From positions 62,001 through 126,000 of the forward strand of contig JAHJME010000022.1 of NCBI GenBank assembly GCA_018821435.1: a DNA stretch of 64,000 bases. The letters are read 5' to 3'. Positions 26,409-36,844 of this stretch are shown here, piece by piece (the first letter of the stretch is position 1; every line of letters begins with the position of its first letter). Under the pieces are notes generated by a model that worked only from the letters and a program-made list of their open reading frames with translations, made no database searches and had not been told where the DNA came from. The translations under genes were made by a program, and so were the position numbers. Source of the DNA: Alphaproteobacteria bacterium. GTDB lineage: Bacteria; Pseudomonadota; Alphaproteobacteria; Caulobacterales; Caulobacteraceae.

Positions 26409-28033
26409 GGTGCGCTTTCAGGCAGTGTCAGGGTGAACATGGCGCCCAGGACCTTGCCCTCGCCGCCGGTGCGGTTCTCGGCCAGCAGGCCGCCGCCGTG
26501 GGCCACGGCGATCTGGCGGGCGATGGACAGACCCAGGCCGGAGTTGCCGCCGAACGCCGCGCCCTTGGGCCGCGAGGTGTAGAAGCGCTCGAACACCGTC
26601 TCCAGGTTCTCGGTGGGGATGCCCGGGCCGTTGTCGGTGACCGTGACCATGGCTTGTCCCTTGACGCGCAGCAGCCCCACCGTGACCTCGTCGCCGGGTG
26701 GGCTGAACGAGCGGGCGTTGTCGATGAGGTTGCGCAGGATCTGGCTGAGCGGCCCCTCACGGCCCAGGACCGTGATCGCTTCCATCCCCTGGTGGGGCAT
26801 GAAGCGCACCTGAACGTCGCCCGGTTTCGCGGTCGCCTGGTAGAGGGCGACGATATCGCCGATCAGCCGGCCCACGTCGATGATCCGTGGCTGGTCGCGC
26901 GACAGTTCGGCATCGAGACGCGAGGCGTTCGAAATGTCGGTGACCAGGCGGTCCAGTCGCTGAACGTCGTTCTTCAGAACGTTCATCAGCCGCTCGCGGG
27001 CCGTCGGGTCGCTGACCAGGTCCAGCGTCTCCACGGCGGAGCGGAGCGAGGTCAGCGGGTTGCGGATCTCGTGGGCCACGTCGGCGGCGAAGCTTTCGAT
27101 GGCGTCCATCCGCTCGGACAGCGACTGGGTCATGGCCTCGAGGCTGCGGGTCAGGTCGCCGACCTCGTCGTCGCGGCGGGTCAGGTCCGGCAGCGAGATC
27201 GCCCGGGCCCGGCCCTGGCGCACCCGGTCGGCGGCGCGGGCCATGCGCAGCACAGGCTGGGCGACCAGGCTGTTCAGCAGCAGGGACGAGCCCACCGTCA
27301 CCGAGATGGCGATCAGGATGAAGGGGATCAGCGCCCGGCGCTCGTCGGCGATGATCTTGTCCACGTCGCTGGCTTCGAGCGTCACCACGCCCAGCACGGC
27401 GCGGACGTGCTGGATGGGGATCGAGACCGAGACCACCTGCTCGCCGCTGTCGCCGCGCCGCTTGTGGGCCTGGTGGCGGCCCTGCAGGGCGGCGATCACC
27501 TCGTCGGCCAACGCCTTCTGGGCGTCGTGCTGGGCGGGCCTCAGGCCGGGCGGAAGCCAGTCGAAGCGGCCCGCCGCCTCGTCGCGGGCGCGCGCCGGGG
27601 GCAGGGCGCGGCGCACGACCTCGTCGGCCATCCAGTCGCTGTCGGCCACCAGCCGCCCGCGGCTGTCGAACAGCCGCGCCCGCTGGGCCTTGGGGTTGGA
27701 CAGCGTTTGCAGCAGCTCGGTGGCCAGGGCCGCGTCCATCTGCGGCTCGGGCTCGCCTACGGTGGCGGCCTGGTTGAGGATGCTGGCGATCAGCTCGCCC
27801 TGGGTGGTCAGGCTGTCGATGCGCGCGTTCACCAGCCCCTGGCGCACCTCGTTGAGCACCAGGGAGCCGACGATCAGGATCGCCAGGCCCAGCAGGTTGA
27901 GCGCGAGGATCAGCCGCCCGAGGCGCGACCCCGGCAAGCCACGGACGCGCGAGCGGCGTGGCGGCCGCTCGACCGCCATCCCCTCGCGCAGACCCGTCGG
28001 CTCAGGATTCCCGGTATCGGTAGCCGACGCCAT
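26405..28033 (-). CDS. chvG: Sensor histidine kinase ChvG
   Basis: 542 residues. Residues 40-60 and 245-265 are membrane helices ([39 protein letters not shown]) flanking a periplasmic sensor; then HAMP ([18 protein letters not shown]), HisKA with the phospho-acceptor in [17 protein letters not shown], and HATPase: NLIDNARSF (N box), [15 protein letters not shown] and [16 protein letters not shown]. Start ATG at 28033 overlaps chvI by 32 bases; ATG at 27979 with no good ribosome site is the alternative. Family: acidic/membrane stress sensing with ChvI. Confidence 0.88.
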   Translation of the reverse strand: MASATDTGNPEPTGLREGMAVERPPRRSRVRGLPGSRLGRLILALNLLGLAILIVGSLVLNEVRQGLVNARIDSLTTQGELIASILNQAATVGEPEPQMDAALATELLQTLSNPKAQRARLFDSRGRLVADSDWMADEVVRRALPPARARDEAAGRFDWLPPGLRPAQHDAQKALADEVIAALQGRHQAHKRRGDSGEQVVSVSIPIQHVRAVLGVVTLEASDVDKIIADERRALIPFILIAISVTVGSSLLLNSLVAQPVLRMARAADRVRQGRARAISLPDLTRRDDEVGDLTRSLEAMTQSLSERMDAIESFAADVAHEIRNPLTSLRSAVETLDLVSDPTARERLMNVLKNDVQRLDRLVTDISNASRLDAELSRDQPRIIDVGRLIGDIVALYQATAKPGDVQVRFMPHQGMEAITVLGREGPLSQILRNLIDNARSFSPPGDEVTVGLLRVKGQAMVTVTDNGPGIPTENLETVFERFYTSRPKGAAFGGNSGLGLSIARQIAVAHGGGLLAENRTGGEGKVLGAMFTLTLPESAP

Positions 28034-28721
28034 AGAGGGTTTCGATCGCGTCGAACTCAGGGTCCACCTCGCGGAACTTCTTCCGCATGCGCTTGATGTG
28101 GCTGTCGATCGTGCGGTCATCGACATAGACCTGATCGTCGTAGGCCGCGTCCATGAGGTTGTCGCGGCTCTTCACGAAGCCGGGCCGCTGGGCCAGGGAC
28201 TGGAGCAGCAGGAACTCGGTGACCGTCAGCTTCACCGACTTGCCTTCCCACAGGCTCTCGTGGCGCGCGGGATCCAGGGTGAGCTTGCCGCGCTTGACGG
28301 CGCGGGCCGCCACGTCGGCGGGGGTCATCGGCGGCCCTTCCGAGCCATCGGTCTCGCCGCGTCCGGCGCGGCGCAGCACCGCCTTCACCCGTTCGATCAG
28401 CAGGCGCTGGCTGAACGGCTTATGCATGTAGTCGTCGGCGCCGAGGTTGAAGCCGAGGATCTCGTCGATCTCCTCGTCCTTCGACGTCAGGATGATCACC
28501 GGCATGTCCGACGTGCGCCGCAGCCGGCGCAGGACTTCCATCCCGTCCATGCGCGGCATCTTCACGTCGAGGATCGCCACGTCCGGCGGATCGTTTTCCA
28601 GCGCGGCCAGGCCAGAGGCGCCGTCGTAGTAGGCCTTGACGGTGTGCCCGTGGCTCTCGAGCGCCAGGCTGACGGACGTGACGATGTTCTCGTCATCGTC
28701 GACCAAGGTGATCTTCGCCAT
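28002..28721 (-). CDS. chvI: Response regulator ChvI
   Basis: 239 residues, OmpR family. Receiver: [11 protein letters not shown] with acidic pocket D8-D10, phospho-Asp52 in [13 protein letters not shown]79/S80 and K101 in [11 protein letters not shown]-binding winged helix at the end: [38 protein letters not shown] and [12 protein letters not shown] start at the ATG at 28721 ([14 protein letters not shown]); a longer frame from 28772 adds an atypical leader. Partner of ChvG downstream. Confidence 0.96.
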   Translation of the reverse strand: MAKITLVDDDENIVTSVSLALESHGHTVKAYYDGASGLAALENDPPDVAILDVKMPRMDGMEVLRRLRRTSDMPVIILTSKDEEIDEILGFNLGADDYMHKPFSQRLLIERVKAVLRRAGRGETDGSEGPPMTPADVAARAVKRGKLTLDPARHESLWEGKSVKLTVTEFLLLQSLAQRPGFVKSRDNLMDAAYDDQVYVDDRTIDSHIKRMRKKFREVDPEFDAIETLYGVGYRYRES

Positions 28722-28868
28722 CTGAGGTGGAACTCTCCTTAACCGAAGTGCGGGAAGGTATTGAGCCTTCACCGTGGCCTCAATGGGGCCGGGTGGAAAA
28801 ACCGAACAAAGTCAACACGGCCTTAAGCTTGTTGAGAGAACGTCATTCCCTCGCGGGGGAATGCGTAG

Positions 28869-30581
28869 ATGGATGGGTCGAGAGTGCACTTCGAGGTCTT
28901 CATTCGGAAGGTCCCGGGCGCGGCGTGGACGCTCGACCTGGCGACCGAGAATCGCGCGACCGCGATGAGCTCCGCCCAGGACCTGATGGCCGAAGGCCGC
29001 GTGGCGGCCGTGAAGGTCACCAAGGAAGTGTTCGACGAAGAAAGCCGCGAGTTCCAGTCCATCGTCATCCAGAAGTTGGGGGCCGCCGAGGTGGCGCCCA
29101 AGTCGAAGCCGCAGGCCGATCCCCAGCCGCTCTGCGTCACACCCCAGGATCTCTACACCATCCACGCCCGCGAGCGTATCGGCCGCCTGCTCGAAACCTG
29201 GCTCGAGCGCAACAACGCCACGCCGTTCGAACTGTTGCACCGCCCCGACTTGGTCGAGGCCCTGGAAGCGTCCGGGATCGACCTGCAGCACGCCATCCAG
29301 AAGATCGCCATTCCCGAGGCCCACGCCCGCGCCATGTCGGTGCATGAGCTGATCCGGGTGTTCCACAGCCTGATCGAGCGGGCGGTGGAGCGCCTGCTGA
29401 AGGACCACCGCAAGGGCGTGCTGCCCAACCTGGACAAGGAGAAGTTCGCCTCGGCCGCCGAGCGCCTGGCCCAGGATCCGGAGCGCAGCTACCTGCTGGG
29501 CGCCGGCGTCGCCGCCTCGATCGCGCCGGCCAAGTCCTGGTCGGAAAAGGTCGATCGCCTGCTCGACCTGGCCGACGCCGCGCCGGAAAAGGGCCCGGGC
29601 CGCGGCCTGGCGCTCAGCGTCATCCAGCAGCCGCTGGCCGAGATCCTCGAGGCCAAGCCCGGGATCACCGACATCCTGGGCAAGGGCCGCGACCTGGGCG
29701 CCAACCTGGCCGCCATGACCCGCCTGGCCGCCTACGATTCCGTCGCCCGGCTGATCAAGATCGAGGCCTCGGTCGCCAAGGTGATGCCCGAGCTGTCGCC
29801 CCAGGCGACCCGGCTGGCCCAATGGCTGACCGGCGACAATTTCCAGGACACCCGCGCCGCCATCGGCCGCCGCATCCTGCGCGAACTGGTCGGACCCCGG
29901 CGGCTCTGCCCCGGCGAGGCGGCGCGCGAGATCGACGTCCTGCGCGCGCTGGCCATGTCGCTGACCGCCGCGGCCGGCAAGCTGCTGCCGCTGGAGGAGG
30001 TGCAATCCGCCTTCGCCGCGCGCTCCAAGATGCTGGTCACCGGCGACTTCGTGGAGGCCTATCTCGGGTCCGGCATGTCCTCGTACGAAGAGGTCGAGGC
30101 GCTGATCTGGCTGACCGAGAACATCATCGGCGCGGCCAACAAGCGTCAGGCCGGCGGCTGGCTGAAGGCCGTCGTCGCCTCGCTGCGCTTCGAGAAGGAA
30201 ATGGTCACCGGCGACGAGAACGCCGGCGCGCGCCTGGGCCAGCTGGCGGCGCTGCACAAGGCCGTGGGCCGCTGCGGCCTGGTGCCCGAGGACTTCCACC
30301 CGATCCAGGAGAAGCTTGGCGAGCTGGGCGGCCAGGTCGAGAGCAACGCGCGCCTGTCCCAGACGGTGGCCCGCGCCAACGCCCCGCTGATCCAGCGCCT
30401 GACCCTGCTGCTGAAGCTGGCGTCCGGCGAGAACGCCCCCCTGGGCCCCGCGGCCAACCGGGCCCGCGCCGAGGCGCTGAAGCTGTTCAAACAGGACGAC
30501 ACCCGCGCCGAACTGGCCAACTCGCCCGACCAGATGAAACAGGTCCTGGGCCTGATCCAGCAGTCGGGCCTGGCGGCCTAG
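28869..30581 (+). CDS. Large conserved hypothetical protein (570 residues)
   Basis: Soluble, mostly helical, no signal peptide or membrane segment. N-terminus VHFEVFIRKVPGAAWTLDLATENR reads as a beta-rich strand; the main body is alpha-helical with many Ala/Leu (RIGRLLETWLERNN, LIRVFHSLIERAVERLL, GWLKAVVASLRFEKEMV). Divergent from chvI, 147 bases apart. No catalytic motif seen. ATG at 28869; GTG at 28884 is an alternative. I do not recognise a function; its position near ChvG/ChvI hints at an alphaproteobacterial core role, which is inference. Confidence 0.75.
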   Translation: MDGSRVHFEVFIRKVPGAAWTLDLATENRATAMSSAQDLMAEGRVAAVKVTKEVFDEESREFQSIVIQKLGAAEVAPKSKPQADPQPLCVTPQDLYTIHARERIGRLLETWLERNNATPFELLHRPDLVEALEASGIDLQHAIQKIAIPEAHARAMSVHELIRVFHSLIERAVERLLKDHRKGVLPNLDKEKFASAAERLAQDPERSYLLGAGVAASIAPAKSWSEKVDRLLDLADAAPEKGPGRGLALSVIQQPLAEILEAKPGITDILGKGRDLGANLAAMTRLAAYDSVARLIKIEASVAKVMPELSPQATRLAQWLTGDNFQDTRAAIGRRILRELVGPRRLCPGEAAREIDVLRALAMSLTAAAGKLLPLEEVQSAFAARSKMLVTGDFVEAYLGSGMSSYEEVEALIWLTENIIGAANKRQAGGWLKAVVASLRFEKEMVTGDENAGARLGQLAALHKAVGRCGLVPEDFHPIQEKLGELGGQVESNARLSQTVARANAPLIQRLTLLLKLASGENAPLGPAANRARAEALKLFKQDDTRAELANSPDQMKQVLGLIQQSGLAA

Positions 30582-30657
30582 GTCCTGGAGTGTCGGGCTG
30601 GGTCCGGTCTTGCGGTGGATGGCAGTGGTGGCGTTCGAGCCTAGGCGGGGGTAAGCA

Positions 30658-30729
30658 CTCCTCTCCCCCCGACCCCGGCCTTGAGCCGGGGGAAGAGTGG
30701 GGAGAGGGTAGGGAGAGGGGCGACGCAGG
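30658..30729 (+). repeat. Left 72-bp inverted repeat around the DUF559 gene
   Basis: Matches the reverse complement of 31181-31252 at 71 of 72 bases. Contains an internal hairpin, CCCCGGCC-TTGA-related GGCCGGGG core, so each copy can fold alone. Confidence 0.95.
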
Positions 30730-30756
30730 CCTCAACGCTTGCACGATGGTCCAGCC

Positions 30757-31158
30757 ATGACCCACCTTCAGATCATGGCGACCTTCAAGACCCTCAAGGA
30801 CACCACGCCGCTCGATCGCGCCCGGGCGCTCCGCCGCAACGACACCGACGCCGAGGCGCGGCTGTGGAACGCACTACGGGCGCGCCGCCTGGGTGGCTGG
30901 CGCTGGCGCCGGCAGGTCCCCAAGGCGCCGTTCATCCTCGACTTTCTCTGCGTTGAGGCCGGCTTGGTCGTCGAGCTCGACGGCGGTCAGCACGCCGAGC
31001 AAATGGCCTATGACGACCGTCGGACGGCCTATCTCGAAGGTCTGGGGCTGCGGGTCATCCGCTTCTGGAACTCCGCCGTGCTGACGAACCGCGACGGCGT
31101 GTGCGACACGATCCTCGACGCGTGCGGCGGCGAGCATCCGTCCATGGGTCCTGGCTGA
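30757..31158 (+). CDS. DUF559 (endonuclease-like) protein
   Basis: 133 residues from ATG at 30757 (ATG at 30775 and TTG at 30739 are alternatives). DUF559 is a PD-(D/E)XK fold related to Vsr mismatch endonuclease. Visible: DTDAEARLWNALRARRLGG with conserved E, WRWRRQVPKAPFILDFLC with catalytic Asp, LVVELDGGQHAEQMAYDDRR with the E-x-D pair, and GLRVIRFWN. These match family positions. Flanked by 72-bp inverted repeats, so it looks like a unit that moves. DNA-cleaving activity is inferred from the family. Confidence 0.85.
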   Translation: MTHLQIMATFKTLKDTTPLDRARALRRNDTDAEARLWNALRARRLGGWRWRRQVPKAPFILDFLCVEAGLVVELDGGQHAEQMAYDDRRTAYLEGLGLRVIRFWNSAVLTNRDGVCDTILDACGGEHPSMGPG

Positions 31159-31180
31159 ACCTGGAGCGGCGGCTTCAGGT

Positions 31181-31252
31181 CCTGCGTCGCCCCTCTCCCT
31201 ACCCTCTCCCCACTCTTCCCCCGGCTTAAGGCCGGGGTCGGGGGGAGAGGAG
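31181..31252 (-). repeat. Right 72-bp inverted repeat around the DUF559 gene
   Basis: Mirror of 30658-30729 with one difference (A instead of G in the hairpin loop). The 214 bases between it and the next gene show nothing I can name; the 308-base gap 31159-31466 holds this repeat and otherwise unrecognised sequence. Confidence 0.95.
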
Positions 31253-31466
31253 GCGCCTGCTCGTGGATGGATTAGCGGAAGCGGACGTGCGCGGTTTCAT
31301 CCGGGGCGCGCAGGCGCTGCGCAACTCCACGTCCTCCTTGGCGTTCGACGACCCGAGCAAACCGGCTCGTACCCTCACTGCACTGCGCCAGGACACAGAT
31401 TTGGCGGGGGGGATTGAGGGAGGTCGTCGTTGGAGGCGTCAGAGTCGTGGAGACTGGAGACCACGC

Positions 31467-32033
31467 ATGACCCCAACCACGCCTCTCGCGCTCGCGGCCA
31501 CAGCAATGATCGCGATCCTGACGACAATTTCCAGCCCGGCTTTTGCCCAGCCCGTCCTGGACTCCTTCCCCGCCTGGTCGATCGATCCCAGACTGCGCGT
31601 CGCGAAGCGCACGGCAGGCGACATTCTCGTGCAGCCGATCCGCGACACCGGATTGATGAGCGTCGAGATCCCCGAGCCGCTCGTCCAGGCGACCGCCGCG
31701 CCCTATGCGCTGTCCACCGGCGCAAGTTGTGCCGAAGTCAGCGCTGAGATCGCCGGGCTGAGCGCGGTGCTGGGGCCGGACCTCATCGCCGAGCCGGGGC
31801 AACGCGAAAGCCGGGTCGGCAAGCTGGCGGAAGCCGGCGGACGCGCGGCCGTCAACTCGCTCATTCCGTTTCGATTGCTCGTGCGCGAGGTGACCGGCGC
31901 TGCGCCGGCCCAGCGGCGTTTCCAAGAGGCCGTCGAGTTGGGATACGCCCGCCGCGGCTTCCTGCGGGGAATCTATCGCCTGCGCGATTGCCCTGCAGAT
32001 CCCGCCGCCGGGATTGGCCCTGCACCTTATTGA
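31467..32033 (+). CDS. Exported protein of unknown function
   Basis: 188 residues. Signal peptide MTPTTPLALAATAMIAI to about residue 27 (ISSPAFA-Q). Mature part: two-Cys pattern (GASCAEVSAEIAGL and YRLRDCPAD), a helix AVNSLIPFRLLVREVTGA and GRRGFLRGIY-like end. The ATG at 31467 is the first that gives a signal sequence; an upstream frame from 31263 carries unlikely composition. Periplasmic; no enzyme family recognised. Confidence 0.65.
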   Translation: MTPTTPLALAATAMIAILTTISSPAFAQPVLDSFPAWSIDPRLRVAKRTAGDILVQPIRDTGLMSVEIPEPLVQATAAPYALSTGASCAEVSAEIAGLSAVLGPDLIAEPGQRESRVGKLAEAGGRAAVNSLIPFRLLVREVTGAAPAQRRFQEAVELGYARRGFLRGIYRLRDCPADPAAGIGPAPY

Positions 32034-32054
32034 CGGGCGAAGTTCTGCCTTCCG

Positions 32055-32083
32055 GCCACGACGCAAGGACGGCTCGCGACCCA
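32055..32083 (+). repeat. Left copy of a direct repeat flanking the 32118-32540 gene
   Basis: GCCACGACGCAAGGACGGCT and following CGCGACCC match 32565-32593 with only two to three differences; the copies are 510 bases apart on the same strand. Confidence 0.6.
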
Positions 32084-32117
32084 TCGTAGACGTTTGAGGG
32101 CTGGCTGTCAGAAGGAG

Positions 32118-32540
32118 TTATGGCCCGCAGCGGACGCCAACTCGCTCCTCTTTCGAAAGGCCCCAGCCGCAGTAGGGCCACGGTATCTTGTCCGGCGGCG
32201 TGGAGGCATCGAAGGTATCGTTGGCGATGGTGAAGGTTCGAGCGTTGCACGTCATCCTTGGCGCAACGGGCGGTTCTCTCGCGATAAGGAGTGTGGCGCT
32301 CCACACGGCGCCAATCGCGGGGTCGTTCCGGATGGAGACGTCGCCGACCTCCCCACGCACCTTCGCGGCCAAGCCATCGCCCAACTGAGCGCACCGTCGC
32401 GCCACAGGGTCGCGACCCTCCAGCGCCCGGATCTGGGCGCTCTTCGGAGCGACCGTCGTGCCAAATGCTGGAACCTGTGGCGGCTGCGGCGATCCGGCCT
32501 GTTGAAGCATCAAGCCCGCGAGGGCCGCCATAATCGCCAT
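32118..32540 (-). CDS. Exported protein of unknown function
   Basis: 140 residues. Short hydrophobic start MAIMAALAGLMLQQAG without a charged N-region, so export is weakly supported; Pro-rich stretch follows. Then RRCAQLGDGLAAKVRGEVGD, AIGAVWSATLLI and MTCNARTFTIANDTFDAST with two cysteines, and an end with CGWGLSKEERVGVRC. Family not recognised. Between direct repeats of about 28 bp. Confidence 0.5.
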   Translation of the reverse strand: MAIMAALAGLMLQQAGSPQPPQVPAFGTTVAPKSAQIRALEGRDPVARRCAQLGDGLAAKVRGEVGDVSIRNDPAIGAVWSATLLIAREPPVAPRMTCNARTFTIANDTFDASTPPDKIPWPYCGWGLSKEERVGVRCGP

Positions 32541-32564
32541 CGTCTTCCTCGAGGTCTGCTATCC

Positions 32565-32593
32565 GCCACGGCGCAAGGATGGCTCGCGACCCG
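32565..32593 (+). repeat. Right copy of the direct repeat flanking 32118-32540
   Basis: Starts with GCCACGGCGCAAGGATGGCT and continues CGCGACCC; same orientation as the left copy. Confidence 0.6.
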
Positions 32594-32682
32594 TTGAGGA
32601 CCTAAGCACTCATCTCCGCCCGAGCGAAGCGAAGAGCGGGGAGAGGAGGCGCGCAGAACGGCGCCTGCAATCCACATGACAC

Positions 32683-33834
32683 TCAGATTTTCAGGGCGGC
32701 TCTGAGCGCGCTCACAACCGTCGCCACGTCGCCGTCCTCCATGCCGGGGTAGAGCGGCAGGGACAGACAGCGCGCGTACCAGGCGTCAGCGCCCGGCAGA
32801 TCCAGGTCGCCGTAGAGGTCGCGGTAGTACGGCTGGCGGTGCACGGGGATGTAGTGGACCTGGCTGCCGACGCCGCGGGCTTTCAGCGCCTCCACCACCT
32901 CCAGCCGCGAGCGGCCGGCGGCCTCGAAGTCGATCAGCACGGTCATCAGGTGCAGGACGGGGTCGCTCCAGGCGGGCCGCACGGCCTGGCGCACCAGCGG
33001 GGCGAGCGGGGCCAGGGCTTCGGCATAGGCCGCCGCCAGCGTCCGCCGCCGCGCGGCGAAGCGGGGCAGCTTCTTGAGTTGGGACAGGCCAAGGGCGCAG
33101 AGGATGTCGGGGAGGCGGTAGTTGAAGCCCGGCTCGGGCATCTCGTACCACCAGGGCTCGGCGCCGGCGGGCCGCACCATACCGTGGCTGCGCAGGGTGC
33201 GCAGGCGCTCGGCGATGGCCGGATCGTTGGTGGTGACCATGCCGCCCTCGCCGGTGGCGATGGTCTTCACGGGATGGAACGAGAAGGTGGCCATGGCGGA
33301 GTGGCGCACGTCGCCCACCGTCTCGGCGGCGTTGCCGAACCGCATGGTCGTGCCCAGGGCGTGCGGCGCGTCCTCGACCAGCACCGCGCCCGCCGCGGCG
33401 GCCAGGGCGGCCAGGGCCGGGAGTTCGGCGACGTCGCCGCGCAGGTGCACGGGCAGGACGGCGCGCAGCCGGCGGTCGCCCACATGGCCGATCGCCTGGG
33501 CCAGGGTCTGCGGCGTCATCAGCCCGGTGTCGGGGTCCACGTCGGCGAACACCACGTCGGCGCCGACGTAGCGGGCGCAGTTGGCGGTCGCCAGGAAGGT
33601 GATCGACGGCGCGATCACCACCTCGCCCGGCTGGACCTTCAGCGCCAGCATGGCCAGGTGCAGGGCCGCCGTGCCGTTGGCGCAGGCCACCGCGTGGCGC
33701 GCGCCCACCGTCTCGGCGAAGGCGCGCTCGAAGGCCTCGACCGTCGGGCCGGTGGTCAGGAAATCGCCGCGCAGCGCCTCGGCCACGGCGGCGATGTCGT
33801 CGTCCTCGATCGTCTGGCGGCCGTAGGGCAGCAT
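32683..33834 (-). CDS. pseC: UDP-4-amino-4,6-dideoxy-N-acetyl-beta-L-altrosamine transaminase (PseC / FlmB type)
   Basis: 383 residues, DegT/DnrJ/EryC1 aminotransferase fold. Schiff-base Lys190 in ATFSFHPVKTIATGEGGM; N-terminus YGRQTIEDDDIAAVAEALRGDFLTTGP is typical of PseC; HAVACANGTAALHLA at about 47 holds the phosphate/pyridine binding region. End VGSQVHYIPVHRQPYY is typical. Transfers an amino group from glutamate in the second step of pseudaminic acid synthesis, the sugar on flagellin. In Caulobacter these genes are called flmB and flmA. Start ATG at 33834. Confidence 0.9.
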   Translation of the reverse strand: MLPYGRQTIEDDDIAAVAEALRGDFLTTGPTVEAFERAFAETVGARHAVACANGTAALHLAMLALKVQPGEVVIAPSITFLATANCARYVGADVVFADVDPDTGLMTPQTLAQAIGHVGDRRLRAVLPVHLRGDVAELPALAALAAAAGAVLVEDAPHALGTTMRFGNAAETVGDVRHSAMATFSFHPVKTIATGEGGMVTTNDPAIAERLRTLRSHGMVRPAGAEPWWYEMPEPGFNYRLPDILCALGLSQLKKLPRFAARRRTLAAAYAEALAPLAPLVRQAVRPAWSDPVLHLMTVLIDFEAAGRSRLEVVEALKARGVGSQVHYIPVHRQPYYRDLYGDLDLPGADAWYARCLSLPLYPGMEDGDVATVVSALRAALKI

Positions 33835-33847
33835 CGGTCGCCCTCGT

Positions 33848-35410
<1,563 letters not shown>

Positions 35411-35722
35411 CTAGTCGTCCTTGATCCCGGCGCTCTTCGCCGCCATGTCCATCAAGCCCGCCAGGGTGACGTCCAGCGCCGTGACCCCGTCCGCGTCGTG
35501 GGTCGTGAGGATCACGTCGACGCGGTTGTAGACGTTGAACCACTCCGGATGGTGGTCCAGCTTCTCGGCCATGATGGCGATGCGGGTCATGAACCCGAAG
35601 GCCGCCGCGAAGTCGGAGAACCGGAACGTCTTGGCGATGGCGTCGCGCGGGCCGTCGGCGACGGCCCAGCCGCTCAGCTGCTTCAGCGCCGCCTCGGCGC
35701 CGATCTTGGAGGGCCGGGTCAC
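35411..35722 (-). CDS. phhB: 4a-hydroxytetrahydrobiopterin (pterin-4a-carbinolamine) dehydratase
   Basis: 103 residues. [22 protein letters not shown] is the family signature (HHPxW) with both catalytic His; [23 protein letters not shown] precedes it. Regenerates tetrahydrobiopterin for aromatic amino acid hydroxylases and protects molybdopterin-like chemistry. GTG at 35722 overlaps the HAD gene stop (GTGA). No phhA partner is visible in the window. Confidence 0.93.
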   Translation of the reverse strand: MTRPSKIGAEAALKQLSGWAVADGPRDAIAKTFRFSDFAAAFGFMTRIAIMAEKLDHHPEWFNVYNRVDVILTTHDADGVTALDVTLAGLMDMAAKSAGIKDD

Positions 35723-36378
35723 GCCGGCTGTTCCGCGTCGAACGTCAGGCCCGTGTAGCCGGCCAGTTCGGCCAGGGTCTGGTCCACGTCCACGACCTTG
35801 ATCGCCTTCATGCCCAGGCCCGCGGCCGGCTTGCAGTTGATGCCCAGGTCGTCGAGGTAGACGCAGGCCTCGGGCTTCACGCCCAGCAGGTCGCACATCA
35901 TCAGGTAGATCTTCGGGTCGGGCTTGCGGACGCCGGCCTTCGAGCTTTCGATGATGGCGTCGAACAGCGGCATCACCTGGGCCATGGCGCCGGCCGACTT
36001 CTGGCTGTCGGAGGCGCCGGGGCTGTGCATCGAGACCACGTTGTTGGTGATGCAGCCGACCTTGAAATGCGCCTTGCACGCCTTCAGCGCCGCCACCATC
36101 CGGGGCCTGAGCTCGCCGTTCAGCCGGGGCAGCACGTCGGCGCCCCGCAGCGGATGGCCCAGCGCGGTGGATTCCTCGAGGAACAGGGTGTCGAAACGGG
36201 CGGTGTCGATCTCGTTGCGTTCGAAGAGGGCCCAGGCATTGGTGTCCGGGTTCAGCGAGTTCACCCGGCGGACCAGATCCTTCGGCAGGCCCCGCTCCGC
36301 CTCCAGGCGGTTGAAGGCCTCGAACGGCGAGGTGGTGAACACCCCGCCGAAATCCCAGATCACCGCCTCGACCGCCAC
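35719..36378 (-). CDS. HAD-superfamily hydrolase
   Basis: 219 residues. Motif [13 protein letters not shown] (Asp9 nucleophile with Gly-Gly instead of a second Asp, as in the HAD-IA/epoxide hydrolase N-terminal group), motif II in GCITNNV, motif III lysine in VRKPDPKIY, motif [11 protein letters not shown]. Cap domain between. GTG at 36378 has AGGAA seven bases upstream. Phosphatase or dehalogenase type; substrate unknown. Operon with phhB. Confidence 0.85.
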   Translation of the reverse strand: MAVEAVIWDFGGVFTTSPFEAFNRLEAERGLPKDLVRRVNSLNPDTNAWALFERNEIDTARFDTLFLEESTALGHPLRGADVLPRLNGELRPRMVAALKACKAHFKVGCITNNVVSMHSPGASDSQKSAGAMAQVMPLFDAIIESSKAGVRKPDPKIYLMMCDLLGVKPEACVYLDDLGINCKPAAGLGMKAIKVVDVDQTLAELAGYTGLTFDAEQPA

Positions 36379-36450
36379 TGCACCGTTCCTACGCCAGTTC
36401 TTGAGCGGGCGGACGCTAGAGAGCCACAGTCGCACGTGCAAGTAAGGGCG

Positions 36451-36822
36451 ATGCATCCTTCCAGGTTTCCCCGGTTCGTCCGGCTCGGTCTGTACGCCCT
36501 GGCGGTCGGCATCCTGCTGGTCCTGTGCCTGACGCCGTCGAAGGACCTGCCGGACCCCGGCACGGGCGACCGGTTCGAGCACATGGCCGCGTGGTTCGTG
36601 CTGACCCTGTCGGGCTTCGTGCTGGCGCCCAGGCGCCGGCTGGCGATCCCGGCGTTCGCCCTGGGCTATGGGTTGCTGGTCGAGGTGCTGCAGACGGTGA
36701 CGCCGTTCGGGCGCCACGGCGATCCGGCGGACTTCGCCGCCGATGTGGTGGGCGTGGCCCTGGCCAGCGCGCTGTGGTTCGGCGTGCGCCGCCTCATGCC
36801 CCGGCCAATCGACGGCGGCTGA
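36451..36822 (+). CDS. VanZ-like membrane protein
   Basis: 123 residues, four hydrophobic helices: RLGLYALAVGILLVLCLTPS, AAWFVLTLSGFVLAPRR, RLAIPAFALGYGLLVEVLQ, AADVVGVALASALWFGV. DRFEHMAAW and GDPADFAADVVG are the VanZ signatures. VanZ-type proteins are linked to teicoplanin resistance in Gram-positives, but most are of unknown role. ATG at 36451 has AAGG nearby. Confidence 0.85.
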   Translation: MHPSRFPRFVRLGLYALAVGILLVLCLTPSKDLPDPGTGDRFEHMAAWFVLTLSGFVLAPRRRLAIPAFALGYGLLVEVLQTVTPFGRHGDPADFAADVVGVALASALWFGVRRLMPRPIDGG

Positions 36823-36844
36823 GGCTGGCTTTATGAGAGGCGCC

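Noticed and set aside
26498..28096. Forward 532-residue frame across chvG
   Set aside because: Antisense of the sensor kinase; composition is Gly/Arg/His-rich and no domain is visible.
31263..31466. N-terminal extension of the exported protein at 31467
   Set aside because: Lacks a signal sequence and starts just after the 72-bp repeat; the ATG at 31467 gives a standard signal peptide.
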